Under the pieces are notes generated by a model. That model saw only the letters and a program-made list of their open reading frames with translations. It did no database searches and had not been told where the DNA came from. From Siphonodentalium dalli (taxonomy: Eukaryota > Mollusca > Scaphopoda > Gadilida > Siphonodentaliidae): a stretch of 64,000 nucleotides of DNA. Below, in pieces: positions 44,222 to 57,806 of this stretch. Made by a program: the position numbers and the translations under genes. Where the stretch lies: assembly GCA_032622095.1 (NCBI GenBank), contig CP136064.1, positions 139,455,954 through 139,519,953 of the forward strand. Reading direction: 5' to 3'. Positions within the stretch are counted from its first letter, which is position 1. Every line of letters starts with the position of its first letter.

Positions 44222-44390
44222 TTGTGCCAGTATGACAACTGAAGCGGCATTTCAAAAAATGTTGTTGTTGGAATCGGATGATATGGGGATCATCGCATCG
44301 GATTGAGCACCTTTAAATTGGGTGGAGGTAATAAATCGGGTTCAATCCACGTTCTTCCTCAGAATATTGCTTCAATGCAGCGAGGAATTA
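44046..44390. repeat. About 205-bp tandem duplication in LINE-derived DNA
   Basis: TTTCAAAAAATGTTGTTGTT followed by GGAATCGGATGATATGGGG starts at about 44047 and again at about 44250. Both continue to a GGGTGGAGG and an ATCCACGTTCTTCCTC block. Confidence 0.85.
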
Positions 44391-44612
44391 TGATATGATA
44401 TTTATTAGCATAAAACACTCATGTGAGCCGTATGCATTACATAATAATAAGACATATAATTTACACATACATAGTTCATATAATAAACTTTCCACATATT
44501 TATACTACAGTTATACAATGACTTAGTAGAGCTCAATAATATAAGCATGCAAATAAACTGTATGCAGGCCTATGATATCGTGTGGAATAGAAATTAATTA
44601 TTAATTTATTCA
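44391..44612 (-). other. LINE fragment B 3' UTR and tail
   Basis: Read on the minus strand, this follows the stop codon of fragment B and ends near a short AATATCATATCATAA repeat (44383-44402), a plausible LINE-type tail. Confidence 0.45.
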
Positions 44613-45218
44613 TCAACTTCGGGCTTCTTTTCTCATTTCAAAGAATTCTTTGAAAGCTCGACTGATCACATTACTTGTATTTGGTTGGTCGTTTCGCATT
44701 ATGTATATGTATTTTGAGATACTACTGGCCCTTAGAAATTTAGTGATTCATATAGGCCTTTTTCTCAATTTGTCGTATTTGATACAATGGAGAACAAAAT
44801 GCTTCTCGTCTTCCACTGAGTTAGTATTGCACATCTTGAATATCCGATCATTGGCTGGCGTCGGTGGGCGTTTGTGTTGGCCTTTTTCTCTTTCTAATGA
44901 ATGACAGCTGATTCGAAGTCTACATAATTGTTCACGGTCTTTGATAGAAATTGTATGTATTAGATATGGTTCGAGTCGAAAAATGGTTTTGAATTGTTTG
45001 TACGGCCTTCGTTTACTGTGTGGATCGTCTGCACTGGTAATATACTTATTTATATATTCATCCTTCAATCGTTCTGTGACGAGATTAATATATGCCACTA
45101 CTGGGGTATCAATGGCGAGGCAGCTGCCAGTATGCCCTGTGGAGCAGCTTGAAACTAAATCAATTACATTAATTAGTCCTGAATAGACAATAATGATTTG
45201 ACGGTTAAGGCGCTGCAT
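44613..45218 (-). pseudogene. LINE ORF2 C-terminal fragment B
   Basis: The main minus-strand frame (45218-44748) contains CLAIDTPVVAYINLVTERL, LCRLRISCHSLEREKGQ, RPPTPANDRIF and the zinc knuckle CKMCNTNSVEDEKHFVLHC-like CCHC. After a frame change it continues SSISKYIYIMRND and AFKEFFEMRKEAR and stops at 44613. The RIS.HSL...G pattern before a CCHC is common at the end of invertebrate LINE ORF2 proteins. The RT core is absent. Confidence 0.65.
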
Positions 45219-45459
45219 GACGTCGCTTCTAATGGCTCATACTTTGGTCTCCCAGGGTCGATGGAAAAATTATAATAAGCTGATTGTGTCATAACGTGAA
45301 CAGACGAAGGGCCAAATTTTAATTTGGTCAGAACGTCACAGTCTTTGGTCAAACGCCACCTATTTTAATCACAGATTCTGACCCGCTTTCCGTCATCCAA
45401 ATAGGTATAATTTGGGGAAAATATTATGTCATGTACAAAAGACTTATTCGCGATATCGA

Positions 45460-46560
45460 ATTTAGAAGCAATAAAGAGCGTTTCTATGCCATTTATATGC
45501 CATTTGACTGATTTATGTGAATATGTTAGAATAGGGCCCTTCGGTCATTTCACATTTAACAATTAAAGCTGAAATTTCTAGAGTAAGCACGCGTGACATG
45601 TTTTCTCTCGAAACAACTCCAAAATCCGACTCGAATAAATAACCAACAACCACATGCGTGTAATTGGCCCATCGTGCCACTTATCCCACCCGATCACATC
45701 AAACCGAAGCCAATCAGGTTTATATGCGCTTCTTTCATAGAGATATGATAAGGTACGGGAACTTCCACGTTCGTTCTGACTTCACATCGCCATCATTGGC
45801 TCATTTAGTAACTTCTACAGTCGTTCCGGGTCTGTATAATCAGGGAGAGTTTCCTGCAATATGTCCATTAACCACTAAAAAGTTATTGAAGAACACACTG
45901 ATAAAATACACATATTCATTGCAAGTGGCAGAAACACAACGAAACTGACTTTTGTTCCTTCTGACTATTCTGAAATAAATATAGGTATAAATACACGAAA
46001 TACTATTATGATGACTATATATGCCATAAACAAACGACTTATTCTAGATATAGAATATAGAAAAGTCGAGATCAGCACGAAGCAGTAAAATGCGTTCGTT
46101 GCTAACACATTTATGGTATGGATACAGATAGGTAATTTTAATTATTTTTGTCATGTAGTTAGACACCCAATCAAATACCACTCACTCCTTTTAAAATTGT
46201 TATTTCAAATTTATTTCTATGTATATAAAGCACAGGACTCTTTTTCTTGAAACAAACCCAAAATCCGACCTACCCAAATGGCCGATAACCAAATGGGTGC
46301 AATTGGCCCAGCGTGCCAATTATCTGCCCCATGACAGATTTTGTCAAAATGTTATAATAGGGCTCTTCTTTCGTTACATATTTCGTCAACAAAACATCAT
46401 GGTGGCCGCGGTCCAAGGTTGTACGATAAATGCCAAATAGGGTCAAGCAAATGGTATGTTATAGGTTGTTTCTAAGCCAAAGACACATCAAAACACACCC
46501 GATCAACTCAAACACCAGGGGGGGGGGTCAAATATCGCACCATGCCATTTCTGGTCGCCT
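45460..46560. repeat. Diverged copies of the satellite spacer repeat outside the array
   Basis: 45520-45560 (ATAGGGCCCTTCGGTCA), 45745-45850 (AACTTCCACGTTCGTTCTGAC to GGGTCTGTATAATC) and 46331-46520 (TTTTGTCAAAATGTTATAAT, then CATCATGGTGG and GGTCAAGCAAATGG) all align with the spacer later found inside the satellite array, with clear divergence. Two further blocks (45610-45700 and 46246-46335) resemble each other: CCAAAATCCGAC and GTGTAATTGGCCCA/GTGCAATTGGCCCA. Confidence 0.7.
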
Positions 46561-46595
46561 TGTACGATTTAGTTAAATCAAAGGATGCTGATGGC

Positions 46596-46770
46596 TGGCC
46601 CCACGACGATGCGCGTGCCACTATGCCCTGGGGATCCGCGCTACACTAAATCAAATACATTATCTAATCCCTTAGTGTATCATTTGCCAATTAAGCCGCG
46701 GCATAGCATTAATTGTAATCTCTCATGCTCAGGTTTCCCAAAAGTCGATGGAATAATTCAGTTGAAACCG
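46596..46770 (-). pseudogene. Third LINE-derived segment, related to fragment B
   Basis: The DNA is similar to 45096-45260: GCCACTATGCCCTG, CACTAAATCAAATACATTA, CCAATTAAG and AAGTCGATGGAAT match in order. No open frame is kept. Confidence 0.5.
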
Positions 46771-49700
46771 TGTACATTGAGTTGTCGGTATTATTCTCAT
46801 AACGTCACACCGATAGAAATGTCACATTTCAGAACTGTATCTGGCATACACGAACGTCATACCCCGTGCTACCCCGAGGGGGTGAAAATGGGGTATGGAC
46901 CATCTTCGAGAACCGTAGGGGTTTCGACCGATTTGACTGCATGGGTGGGTAGCCCGCCCCACATTACACACAGAAACTCCCATCCCCACCCATTACCCAC
47001 GGGGGTGCCACCCCGATTGGGTAACAATTGGGTATGGACCATTTTCGAGAACAGTATTGGATTTAAACCGATTTGACGGCATGGTGGGTGGCCCACCCCA
47101 ATTACTCCCTAGAAACAACCGACTCCCTTCCAATCACTTCGGGGTATGGACCATTTTCGAGAACAGTAAGGATTTGGACCGATTTGACGGCATGGGTGGG
47201 TGGCCCGTCCCATATATCTCTCAGAAACACCCCAAATCTCTACCCAATCACCCCGGGTGTTACCACGCGAAGGGGTGAAATGGGGTATAAACTATTTCCA
47301 AGAACGGTAAGGATTTCGACCGATTTGACGGCATGGGTGGGTGGCTCGTCCCAAACACCCCTAGAGACGACAGACCCCCACACAGCAAACCCGGTGATTG
47401 CCACCCAGAAGAGGTGAAAATGGGATATGGACCATTTTCGAGAACAGCATCGACCATTTTCGAGAACGGTACAGATTTCGACCAATTTGACGGAACGGTT
47501 CGGTGGCCTGCCACAAACACACCGACCCCAACCTATCACCACCGGGGGTGCCACCCCGAAGGGGTGAAATGGGGTATAAACCATTTTCAAGAACAGTTGG
47601 GATTTCGACCCATAGTACAAGGCCCCGGGGTGCCACTCCGTGGGTGTTAAATGGGGTATGGACAATTTTGGAGAATGGTAAGGATTTCGAGCGATCTGCC
47701 CCAAATACCCCCTAGAAACAGCACAATGCCCCATCCATCACCCCGCGGGTGCCACCCCGAGGGGGGTAAAATGGTGTAAGGACAATTTGGATAAAGGTAA
47801 GGATTTCTACCGAATTGACGGCCTGGGTGGTGGCCCGCTCCAATTATCCCCTAGAAACACCCCGACCCCACCCATTTCCCCGGGGTGGCACACAAGGGTG
47901 TGAAAATGGGGTATGGATCATTTTCGAGAACGGTAAAAATTTTGACAGATTTGACGGAATGGGTGTGTGGCCCGCCCCAAATACCCATCAGAAACACCCG
48001 GCCTCCAACCATCAGCTCAATGGTGCCACCCCGAGGGGTGAAAATGGGGTATGGACTATTTTCGAGAACGGTAAGAATTAGCACCGATTTGACGGCGTGG
48101 GTGAGTGGCCCGCCCCAAGTACCCCATAGAAACAACCCGAACCACCAATCACCTCATGGGGGTGCCACCCCATGGGGTGAACATGGGGTATGGACAATTT
48201 TTCGAGGAGAGTAATAATTTCCACTGATTTGACGGCACGGTGAGTGGCCCACCTCAAGTACACCATAGAAACACACCGATCCCATACCAATCACCTCCGG
48301 GGGTGCCACCCCGAGGAGGTGAAAATGGGGTATGGATCATTTTCGAGAACGGTAAGAATTTCGACCGATTTGACGGCATGGGTGGGTGATCTACCCAAAA
48401 TACCATAGAAACTCCCGGATCACCCACCCATCACCCGGGTTGCCAGCCGAGGAGGTGAACATGGGGTAAGGACCATTTTCGAGAACGGAAAGGATTTCGC
48501 CCGATTTGATGGCATGTGTGATGGCCCACCACAAATAACCCCTAGACACACGCCGACCCCCGAGGCATCAACCCCAGTGGCTGCTACCACAAGGGGTGAA
48601 CATGGGGGGTATGAACCATTTTTGAGAACGGTAAGGATTTCGACCGATTTGATGGCATGGGTAGGTGGCTTGCCCCAAATAACCCCTATGAACACCCGAT
48701 TCCCAAGCCATCACCACGAGGAGTGCCGCCCGCAGGGTGGGTGGCCCGCCCTAAATACCCACTAGAAAAACCCCACACCCACCCATCACTCCGGTGGGGG
48801 TGCCACCATAGGGAGTGAAAATGCCGTATGGATTTGACGGCATGGGTGGGTGGCCCGCCCAAATACCACCTAGAAACACCCGACTCCCACCTATCACACC
48901 GGTGGTGCCACTCCGCAGGGGTGAATATGGGGTATGGACAATATTCGAGAATGGTAAGGATTTCGACCGAGTTGACGGCGTGGGTGGCTGGCCCGCCACA
49001 AATACCCCATATAAATACCCGAACCCGACATCACCCCTGGGTGGTGCCACCCGAAGGGGTGAAAATGGGGTATGGACCTTACTCGAGAACGGTAAGAATT
49101 TCCACAGATTGGACGCCATGGGTGAGTGGTCCGCCCAAGTAACCCAAAGAAACACGTCGATACCCCACCAATTACCTCCTGGGGGATGCCATCCCAGGGA
49201 TCAACATGGGGTATGGATAATTTTCGAGAAGGGTAAGAATTTAGACCGATTTGACGGCATGGGTGGGTGGCTCGCCCAAAATACCCACTAAAAACACCCG
49301 ACCCCACCCATCACCCGGGGTGCCACCCAGGGGGTGAACATGTGGTATAGACAACTTTCGAGAAGGGTAAGAATTTCAACCGATTTGACCGCAGGTGGTG
49401 AAAATGGGGTACGGACCATTTTCAAGACCGGTGTGGATTTCGACAGATATCACGGCTTGGGTGGTTGGCCCGCCCCAAATACCCATAGACACACCATACC
49501 CCCACCATCACTCGGGGTGCAACTTCGATGGGGTAAAATGTTGGTAGCCCGCCCCAAATACCACCGATTGGACGACACGGATGGGTGGCCCGCCCCAAAT
49601 CCCATCTAGAAACACCCCGAACCCGACCGATCACACCGGGGGTGACACACCGTATGGGTGTAAATGGGGTATGGACAATTTTAGATAAGGATTTCGACCG

Positions 49701-49980
49701 ATTTGATGGCATGGGTGGGTGGCCCGCCCCAAATACAACCTATAAATTCACCGAACCCATCTATCACCCCTGGGGTGAGAATTTCCACCCATTTGACGGT
49801 ATGGGCGAGTGACCGCCCAAGTACTCCATAGAAACACACTGACCCCCCACCAATCACCTCCATGGGGTGCCACCGAAAGGTGAACATATGGTATGGACAA
49901 TTTTCGCGAAGGGTACGAATTTTGACCGATTTTACGTCATGTGTGGGTGGCCCGCCTCAAATACCACCTAAAAACACCTA

Positions 49981-50239
49981 TGTTTTCGAAAGACAAATTT
50001 ATGTCAAAATGTTACAATAGGGCCCTTCGGCCAATTCACATCTGACCACTAAAACATTATGATGACTGTCGCCCAATGTTTTTGGAATAAGACAAAATAT
50101 GGTCAAACAAATGGTTCCTAATGGTGCCCCTAAACCGAGGAAAATTCAAAACCCACTCTATCATCTCAAACGCTATCAAATGAATGCATATATACTTCTT
50201 TCTGTCTCTCCCCAAGACAAATTTGATAAGGCTGGTGGG
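49981..50239. repeat. Spacer S1 in the satellite array
   Basis: AT-richer unit from TGTTTTCGAAAGACAAATTT to GATAAGGCTGGTGGGTGG, including ACAATAGGGCCCTTCGGCCA. Partial relative to S2. Confidence 0.9.
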
Positions 50240-51877
50240 TGGCCCGCCCGAAATACCCCATAGAAACACCACGATCCCCAACCTTTCACCTTTCACCCAC
50301 GGGGTTGCTACCCCGAGGGGTGAACATTGGGTATAGACCTTTTCAAGAACCGTAGGGGTTTCGACCGATTTGACTGGATGGGTGGGTGGCCCCAAATAAA
50401 CACCCCGACACCCCACCCATCCATCACCCCGGGAGGGCCACCCGAGGGGGTAAACATGGGGTATGGACCAGTTTCGAGAAAGCTAAGGGTTTTCAACCAA
50501 TTTAACGGCATGGGTGCATGGCCCTCCCAAATACTCCAGAGAAACACCCCGACCCCACCCTTCACCCACGGGGTGCAACCACTAGTGAGTGAAAATGGGA
50601 TAAGGATCATATTCGAGAACCGTAGGGGTTTCGACCGATTTGACTGCATGGGTGGGTGGCCCGCCCCAAATACCACATAGAAACTCCCCAACCACACCAT
50701 TACCCACGGGGGTGCCACCCCGAGGGGGTAACAATTGGGTATGGACCATTTTCGAGAACAGTAGGGATTTCGACCGATTTGACGGATGGGTGGGTGGCCT
50801 GTCCCAAATACTCCCTATAAACAACCGACTCCCTTCCAATCACTTCAGGGTATGGACCATTATCGAGAACGGTAAAGATTTGGACCGATTTGACGGCGTG
50901 GATGGGTGGCCCGTCACACATACCTCCCAGAAACACCCCAATCCCAGCCCAAACACCCAGAGTGGTGCCAACCGAAGGGGTGAAATGGGGTATAAACTAT
51001 TTCCGAGAACGGTAATGATTTCGACCGATTTGACGGCATGGGTGGGTGGCCCCAAATACCTCATATAAACAACCCGACACCCGACACCAATCCATCACCC
51101 CGGGTGTGCCACCCCGAGGGGGTGAAAATGGGGTATGGACCCTTTTCGAAAACCGTAGGGATTTCGACCGATTTGACAGCTTGGTGGGTGGACCACCCCA
51201 AATACCCCATAGAAACACCCGAACCCCCATCCATCACCCTCGGGGTGTGCCAACCGATGGGGTTAAACTGGGGTATGGACCAGTTACGAGAAAGGTAAGT
51301 ATTTCAACCGATTTGACGGCATGGGAGGGTGGCCCTCCCAAATACTCATGGAAACACCCGACCCCCACCCATCACCCCCAGGGGTGCCACCCCGAGGGGG
51401 TTAAAATGGAGTAAGGACCATTTTAGAGAAAGGTAAGGAATTCGATCGATTTAATGGCATGGGTGGGTGGCCCGCCCCAAATAGCCCATATAAAGACCCC
51501 GACCCCGCACGTCACCCACGGGAGTGCTACCCCGGGGGGGGGGTGAAAATGGGGTATGGACATCTTCGAGAACCGTAGGGGTTTCGACCGATTTGGCTGC
51601 ATTGGTTGGTAGCCCGCCCCAAACACCACCTAGAAACACCCCAACCCCCACCCATCACCCACGGGGGTGCCACCCCGATGGGGTATCAATGGGGTATGGA
51701 CCATTTTCGAGAACAGTAGTGATTTAGACCCATTTGACGGTATGTGTGAGTGGCCCACCCCAAATACCGCATAGAAACACCCGAACCCCCATCCATCACC
51801 CTCGAGGTGTGCCACCGAGTGGGTTAAACTGGGGTATGGACCAGTTTCGAGAAAGGTAAGGATTTCAACCGATTTGG

Positions 51878-52370
51878 GTCTCTCACCAAGACAAATGTGT
51901 TAATGTATAGCAACTTCCATTTTCGTTCTGGCCTTTCGTCGCCACGATTGGCGCATTTGTTGGACTTCTATAGTCGATCCGGGACTGTATAATCAAACTC
52001 AAATCGACTTAAATATTATAAGTCATTATTATTACGAAGTTGAATTTTTGTGAGATCTTTTTTATTTTTGGGACCAACAAACACAGGAAGTCATTCGAAG
52101 TGTTAGTATAGGATATGTTTTCGAAAGACAAATTTATGTCAAAATGTTACAATAGGGCCCTTCGGCCAATTCACATCTGACCACTAAAACATTATGATGA
52201 CCGTCGCCCAATGTTTTTGGAATAAGACCAAATATGGTCAAACAAATGGTTCCTAATGGTGCCCCTAAACCGAGGAAAATTCAAAACCCACTCTATCATC
52301 TCAAACGCTATCAAATGAATGCATATATACTTCTTTCTGTCTCTCCCCAAGACAAATTTGATAAGGCTGG
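51878..52370. repeat. Spacer S2 in the satellite array
   Basis: The longest simple spacer form: GTCTCTCACCAAGACAAATG, GTTCTGGCCTTTCGTCGCC, GTCATTATTATTACGAAG, TTTTATTTTTGGGACCAAC, then the S1 sequence. Confidence 0.92.
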
Positions 52371-53582
52371 TGGGTGGCCCGCCCGAAATACCCCATAGAA
52401 ACACCACGATCCCCAACCTTTCACCTTTCACCCACGGGGGTGCTACCCCGAGGGGGTGAACATTGGGTATAAACCATTTTCAAGAACCGTAGGGGTTTCG
52501 ACCGATTTGACTGGATGGGTGGGTGGCCCCAAATAAACACCCCGACACCCCACACATCCATCACCCCGGGGGTGCCACCCGAGGGGGGTAAACATGGGGT
52601 ATGGACCAGTTTCGAGAAAGCTAAGGGTTTTCAACCGATTTAACGGCATGGGTGCATGGCCCTCCCAAATACTCCAGAGAAACACCCCGAACCCACCCTT
52701 CACCCACGGGGTGCAACCCCAAGTGAGTGAAAATGGGATTTGACGGCATGGGTGGGTGGCCCCAAATACCTCATATAAACAACCCGACACCCGACACCAA
52801 TCCATCACCCCGGGTGTGCCACCCCGAGGGGGTGAAAATGGGGTATGGACCCTTTTCGAAAACCGTAGGGATTTCGACCGATTTGACAGCTTGGTGGGTG
52901 GACCACCCCAAATACCCCATAGAAACACCCGAACCCCCATCCATCACCCTCGGGGTGTGCCAACCGATGGGGTTAAACTGGGGTATGGACCAGTTACGAG
53001 AAAGGTAAGTATTTCAACCGATTTGACGGCATGGGAGGGTGGCCCTCCCAATACTCATGGAAACACCCGACCCCCACCCATCACCCCAGGGGTGCCACCC
53101 CAGGGGGTTAAAATGGAGTAAGGACCATTTTAGAGAAAGGTAAAGAATTCGATCGATTTAATGGCATGGGTGGGTGGCCCGCCCCAAATAGCCCATATAA
53201 AGACCCCGACCCCGCACGTCACCCACGGGAGTGCTACCCCGGGGGGGGGTGAAAATGGGGTATGGACATCTTCGAGAACCGTAGGGGTTTCGACCGATTT
53301 GGCTGCATTGGTTGGTAGCCCGCCCCGAACACCACATAGAAACACCCCAACCCCCACCATCACCCACGGGGGTGCCACCCCGATGGGGTATCAATGGGGT
53401 ATGGACCATTTTCGAGAACAGTAGTGATTTAGACCCATTTGACGGTATGTGTGAGTGGCCCACCCCAAATACCGCATAGAAACACCCGAACCCCCATCCA
53501 TCACCCTCGAGGTGTGCCACCGAGTGGGTTAAACTGGGGTATGGACCAGTTTCGAGAAAGGTAAGGATTTCAACCGATTTGG

Positions 53583-54073
53583 GTCTCTCACCAAGACAAA
53601 TGTGTTAATGTATAGCAACTTCCATTTTCGTTCTGGCCTTTCGTCGCCACGATTGGCGCATTTGTTGGACTTCTATAGTCGATCCGGGACTGTATAATCA
53701 AACTCAAATCGACTTAAATATTATAAGTCATTATTATTACGAAGTTGAATTTTTGTGAGATCTTTTTATTTTTGGGACCAACAAACACAGGAAGTCATTC
53801 GAAGTGTTAGTATAGGATATGTTTTCGAAAGACAAATTTATGTCAAAATGTTACAATAGGGCCCTTCGGCCAATTCACATCTGACCACTAAAACATTATG
53901 ATGACCGTCGCCCAATGTTTTTGGAATAAGACCAAATATGGTCAAACAAATGGTTCCTAATGGTGCCCCTAAACCGAGGAAAATTCAAAACCCACTCTAT
54001 CATCTCAAACGCTATCAAATGAATGCATATATACTTCTTTCTGTCTCTCCCCAAGACAAATTTGATAAGGCTG
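53583..54073. repeat. Spacer S3 in the satellite array
   Basis: Near-identical to S2, offset 1,705 bp. Confidence 0.92.
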
Positions 54074-55130
54074 GTGGGTGGCCCGTCCGAAATACCCCAT
54101 AGAAACACCACGATCCCCAACCTTTCACCATTCACCCACGGGGTTGCTACCCCGAGGGGGTGAACATTGGGTATAGACCATTTTCATGAACCGTAGGGGT
54201 TTCGACCGATTTGACTGGATGGCCCCAAATAAACACCCCGACACCCCACCCATCCATCACCCCGGGGGTGCCACCCGAGGGGGTAAACATGGGGTATGGA
54301 CCAGTTTCGAGAAAGCTAAGGGGTTTCAACCGATTTAACGGCATGGGTGCATGGCCCTCCCAAATACTCCAGAGAAACACCCCGACCCCACCCTTCACCC
54401 ACGGGGTGCAACCCCAAGTGAGTGAAAATGGGATAAGGATCATCTTCGAGAACCTTAGGGGTTTCGACCGATTTGACTGCATGGGTGGATGGCCCGCCCC
54501 AAATACCACATAGAAACTCCCCAACCACACCATTACCCACGGGGGTGCCACCCCGAGGGGGGTAACAATTGGGTATGGACCATTTTCGAGAACAGTAGGG
54601 ATTTCGACCGATTTGACGGATGGGTGGGTGGCCTGTCCCAAATACTCCCTATAAACAACCGACTCCCTTCCAATCACTTCAGGGTATGGACCATTATCGA
54701 GAACGGTAAAGATTTGGACCGATTTGACGGCGTGGGTGGGTGGCCCGTCACATATACCTCCCAGAAACACCCCAATCCCTGCCCAAACACCCAGAGTGGT
54801 GCCACCCGAAGGGGTGAAATGTGGTATAAACTATTTCCGAGAACGGTAATGATTTCGACCGATTCGACGGCATGGGTGGGTGGCCCCAAATACCTCATAT
54901 AAACACCCCGACACCCGACACCCATCCATCACCCCGGGTGTGCCACCCCGAGGGGGTGAAATGGGGTATGGACCCTTTTCGAAAACCGTAGGGATTTCGA
55001 CCGATTTGACAGCTTGGTGGGTGGACCACCCCAAATACCCCATAGAAACACCCGAACCCCCATCCATCACCCTCGGGGTGTACCACCGAGTGGGATAAAC
55101 TGGGATATGGACCAGTTTCGAGAAAGGTAA

Positions 55131-55457
55131 GGATTTTTGTGGGATCTTTTTATTTTTGGGACCAACAAACACAGGAAGTCATTCGAAGTGTTAGTATAGG
55201 ATATGTTTTCGAAAGACAAATTTATGTCAAAATGTTACAATAGGGCCCTTCGGCCAATTCACATCTGACCACTAAAACATTATGATGACCGTCGCCCAAT
55301 GTTTTTGGAATAAGACCAAATATGGTCAAACAAATGGTTCCTAATGGTGCCCATAAACCGAGGAAATTTCAAAACCCACTCTATCATCTCAAACGCTATC
55401 AAATGAATGCATATATACTTCTTTTTGTCTCTCCCCAAGACAAATTTGATAAGGCTG
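55131..55457. repeat. Spacer S4 in the satellite array (5'-shortened)
   Basis: Starts inside the spacer at GATTTTTGTGGGATC and then follows the S2 order. Confidence 0.9.
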
Positions 55458-56545
55458 GTGGGTGGCCCGCCCGAAATACCCCATATATAGAAACACCACG
55501 ATCCCCCACCTTTCACCTTTCACCCACGGGGTGCTACCCCGAGGGGGGTGAACATTGGGTATAAACCATTTTCAAGAACCGTAGGGGTTTCGACCGATTT
55601 GACTGGATGGGTGGGTGGCCCCAAATAAACACCCCGACACCCCACCCATCCATCACCCCGGGGGTGCCACCCGAGGGGGTAAACATGGGGTATGGACCAG
55701 TTTCGAGAAAGCTAAGGATTTTCAACCGATTTAACGGCATGGGTGCATGGCTCTCCCAAATACTCCAGAGAAACACCCCGACCCCACCCTTCACCCACGG
55801 GGTGCAACCCCAAGTGAGTGAAAATGGGATAAGGATCATCTTCGAGAACCGTAGGGGTTTCGACCGATTTTACTGCATGGGTGGGTGGCCCGCCCAAATA
55901 CCACATAGAAACTCCCCAACCCACACCATTACCCACGGGGTGCCACCCCGAGGGGGTAACAATTGGGTATGGACCATTTTCAAGAACAGTAGGGATTTCG
56001 ACCGATTTGACGGATGGGTGGGTGGCCTGTCCCAAATACTCCCTATAAACAACCGACTCCCTTCCAATCACTTCAGGGTATGGACCATTATCGAGAACGG
56101 TAAAGATTTGGACCGATTTGACGGCGTGGATGGGTGGCCCGTCACATATACCTCCCAGAAACACCCCAATCCCTGCCCAAACACCCAGAGTGGTGCCACC
56201 CGAAGGGGTGAAATGGGGTATAAACTATTTCCGAGAATGGTAATGATTTCGACCGATTTGACGGCATGGGTGGGTGGCCCCAAATACCTCATATAAACAC
56301 CCGACACCCGACACCAATCCATCACCCCGGGTGTGCCACCCCGAGGGGGTGAAAATGGGGTATGGACCCTTTTCGAAAACCGTAGGGATTTCGACCGATT
56401 TGACGGCTTGGGTGGGTGGACCACCCCAAATACCCCATAGAAACACCCGAACCCACATCCACCACCCTCGGGGTGTGCCACCGAGTGGGATAAACTGGGG
56501 TAAGGACCAGTTTCGAGAAAGGTAAGGATTTCAACCGATTTGCGT

Positions 56546-57806
56546 CTCTCACCAAGACAAATATGTTAAGGTATGGCAACTTCCATTTTCGTTCTGGCCT
56601 TTCATCGCCACGATTGGCGAATTTGTTGAACTTCCATAGTCGATCCGTGACTGTATAATCAAACTCAAATCGACTTACATATTATAAGTCATTATTATTA
56701 CGAAGTTGAATTTTTGTGAGATCTTTTTATTTTTGGGACCAACCAACACAGGAAATCATTCGAAGTGTTAGTATAGGATATCTTTTCGAAAGACCAATTT
56801 ATGTCAAAATATTACAATAGGGCCCTTCGGCCAATTCACATCTGACCACCAAAACAATATGACGACCGTCGCCCAATGTTTTTCGAATAACACCAAATAT
56901 GGTCACACAAATGGTTCCTTATGGTGCCACTTAGTCGAGGACAATTCAAAACCACCAACGCACCCGAGTGGGTTAAACTGGGGTATGGACCAGTTTCGAG
57001 AAAGGTAAGGATTTCAACCGATTTGCGTCTCAAACCAAGACAAATATGTTAAGGTATGGCAACTTCCATTTTAGTTCTGGCCTTTCATCGCCACGATTGG
57101 CGCATTTGTTGAACTTCCATAGTCGATCTGGGACTGTATAATCAAACTCAAATCGACTTAAATATTATAAGTCATTATTATTACGAAGTTGAGTTTTTGT
57201 GGGATCTTTTTATTTTTGGGACCAACAAACAATGGAAGTCATTCGAAGTGTTAGTATAGGATATGTTTTCGAAAGACAAATTTATGTCAAAATGTTACAA
57301 TAGGGCCCTTCGGCCAATTCACATTTGCGTCTCTCACCAAGACAAATATGTTAAGGTATGGCAACTTCCATTTTCGTTCTGGCCTTTCATCGCCACGATT
57401 GGCGCATTTGTTGAAATTCCATAGTCGATCCGGGACTGTATAATCAAACTCAAATCGACTTAACTATTATACGTCATTATTATTACGAATTTGAATTTTT
57501 GTGGGATCTTTTTATTTTTGGGACCAACAAACACAGGAAGTCATTCGAAGACAAATTTATGTCAAAATGTTACAATAGGGCCCTTCGGCCAATTCACATC
57601 TGACCACTAAAACATTATGATGACCGTCGCCCAATGTTTTTGGAATAAGACCAAATATGGTCAAACAAATGGTTCCTAATGGTGCCCCTAAACCGAGGAC
57701 AATTCAAAACCCACTCTATCATCTCAAACGCTATCAAATGAATGCATATATACTTCTTTCTGTCTCTCCCCAAGACAAATTTGATAAGGCTGGTGGGTGG
57801 CCCGCC
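56546..57806. repeat. Compound spacer S5: three tandem spacer copies with satellite scrap
   Basis: Spacer starts (GTCTCTCACC or GTCTCAAACC) occur at about 56546, 57026 and 57327. A short piece of satellite (GTGGGTTAAACTGGGGTATG at about 56967) lies between the first two. Confidence 0.9.

Noticed and set aside
50300-51900. CENP-B box in the satellite monomer
   Set aside because: TTTCGACCGATTTGACGG fits only the first half of the known box (TTCGNNNNA); the CGGG half is absent.
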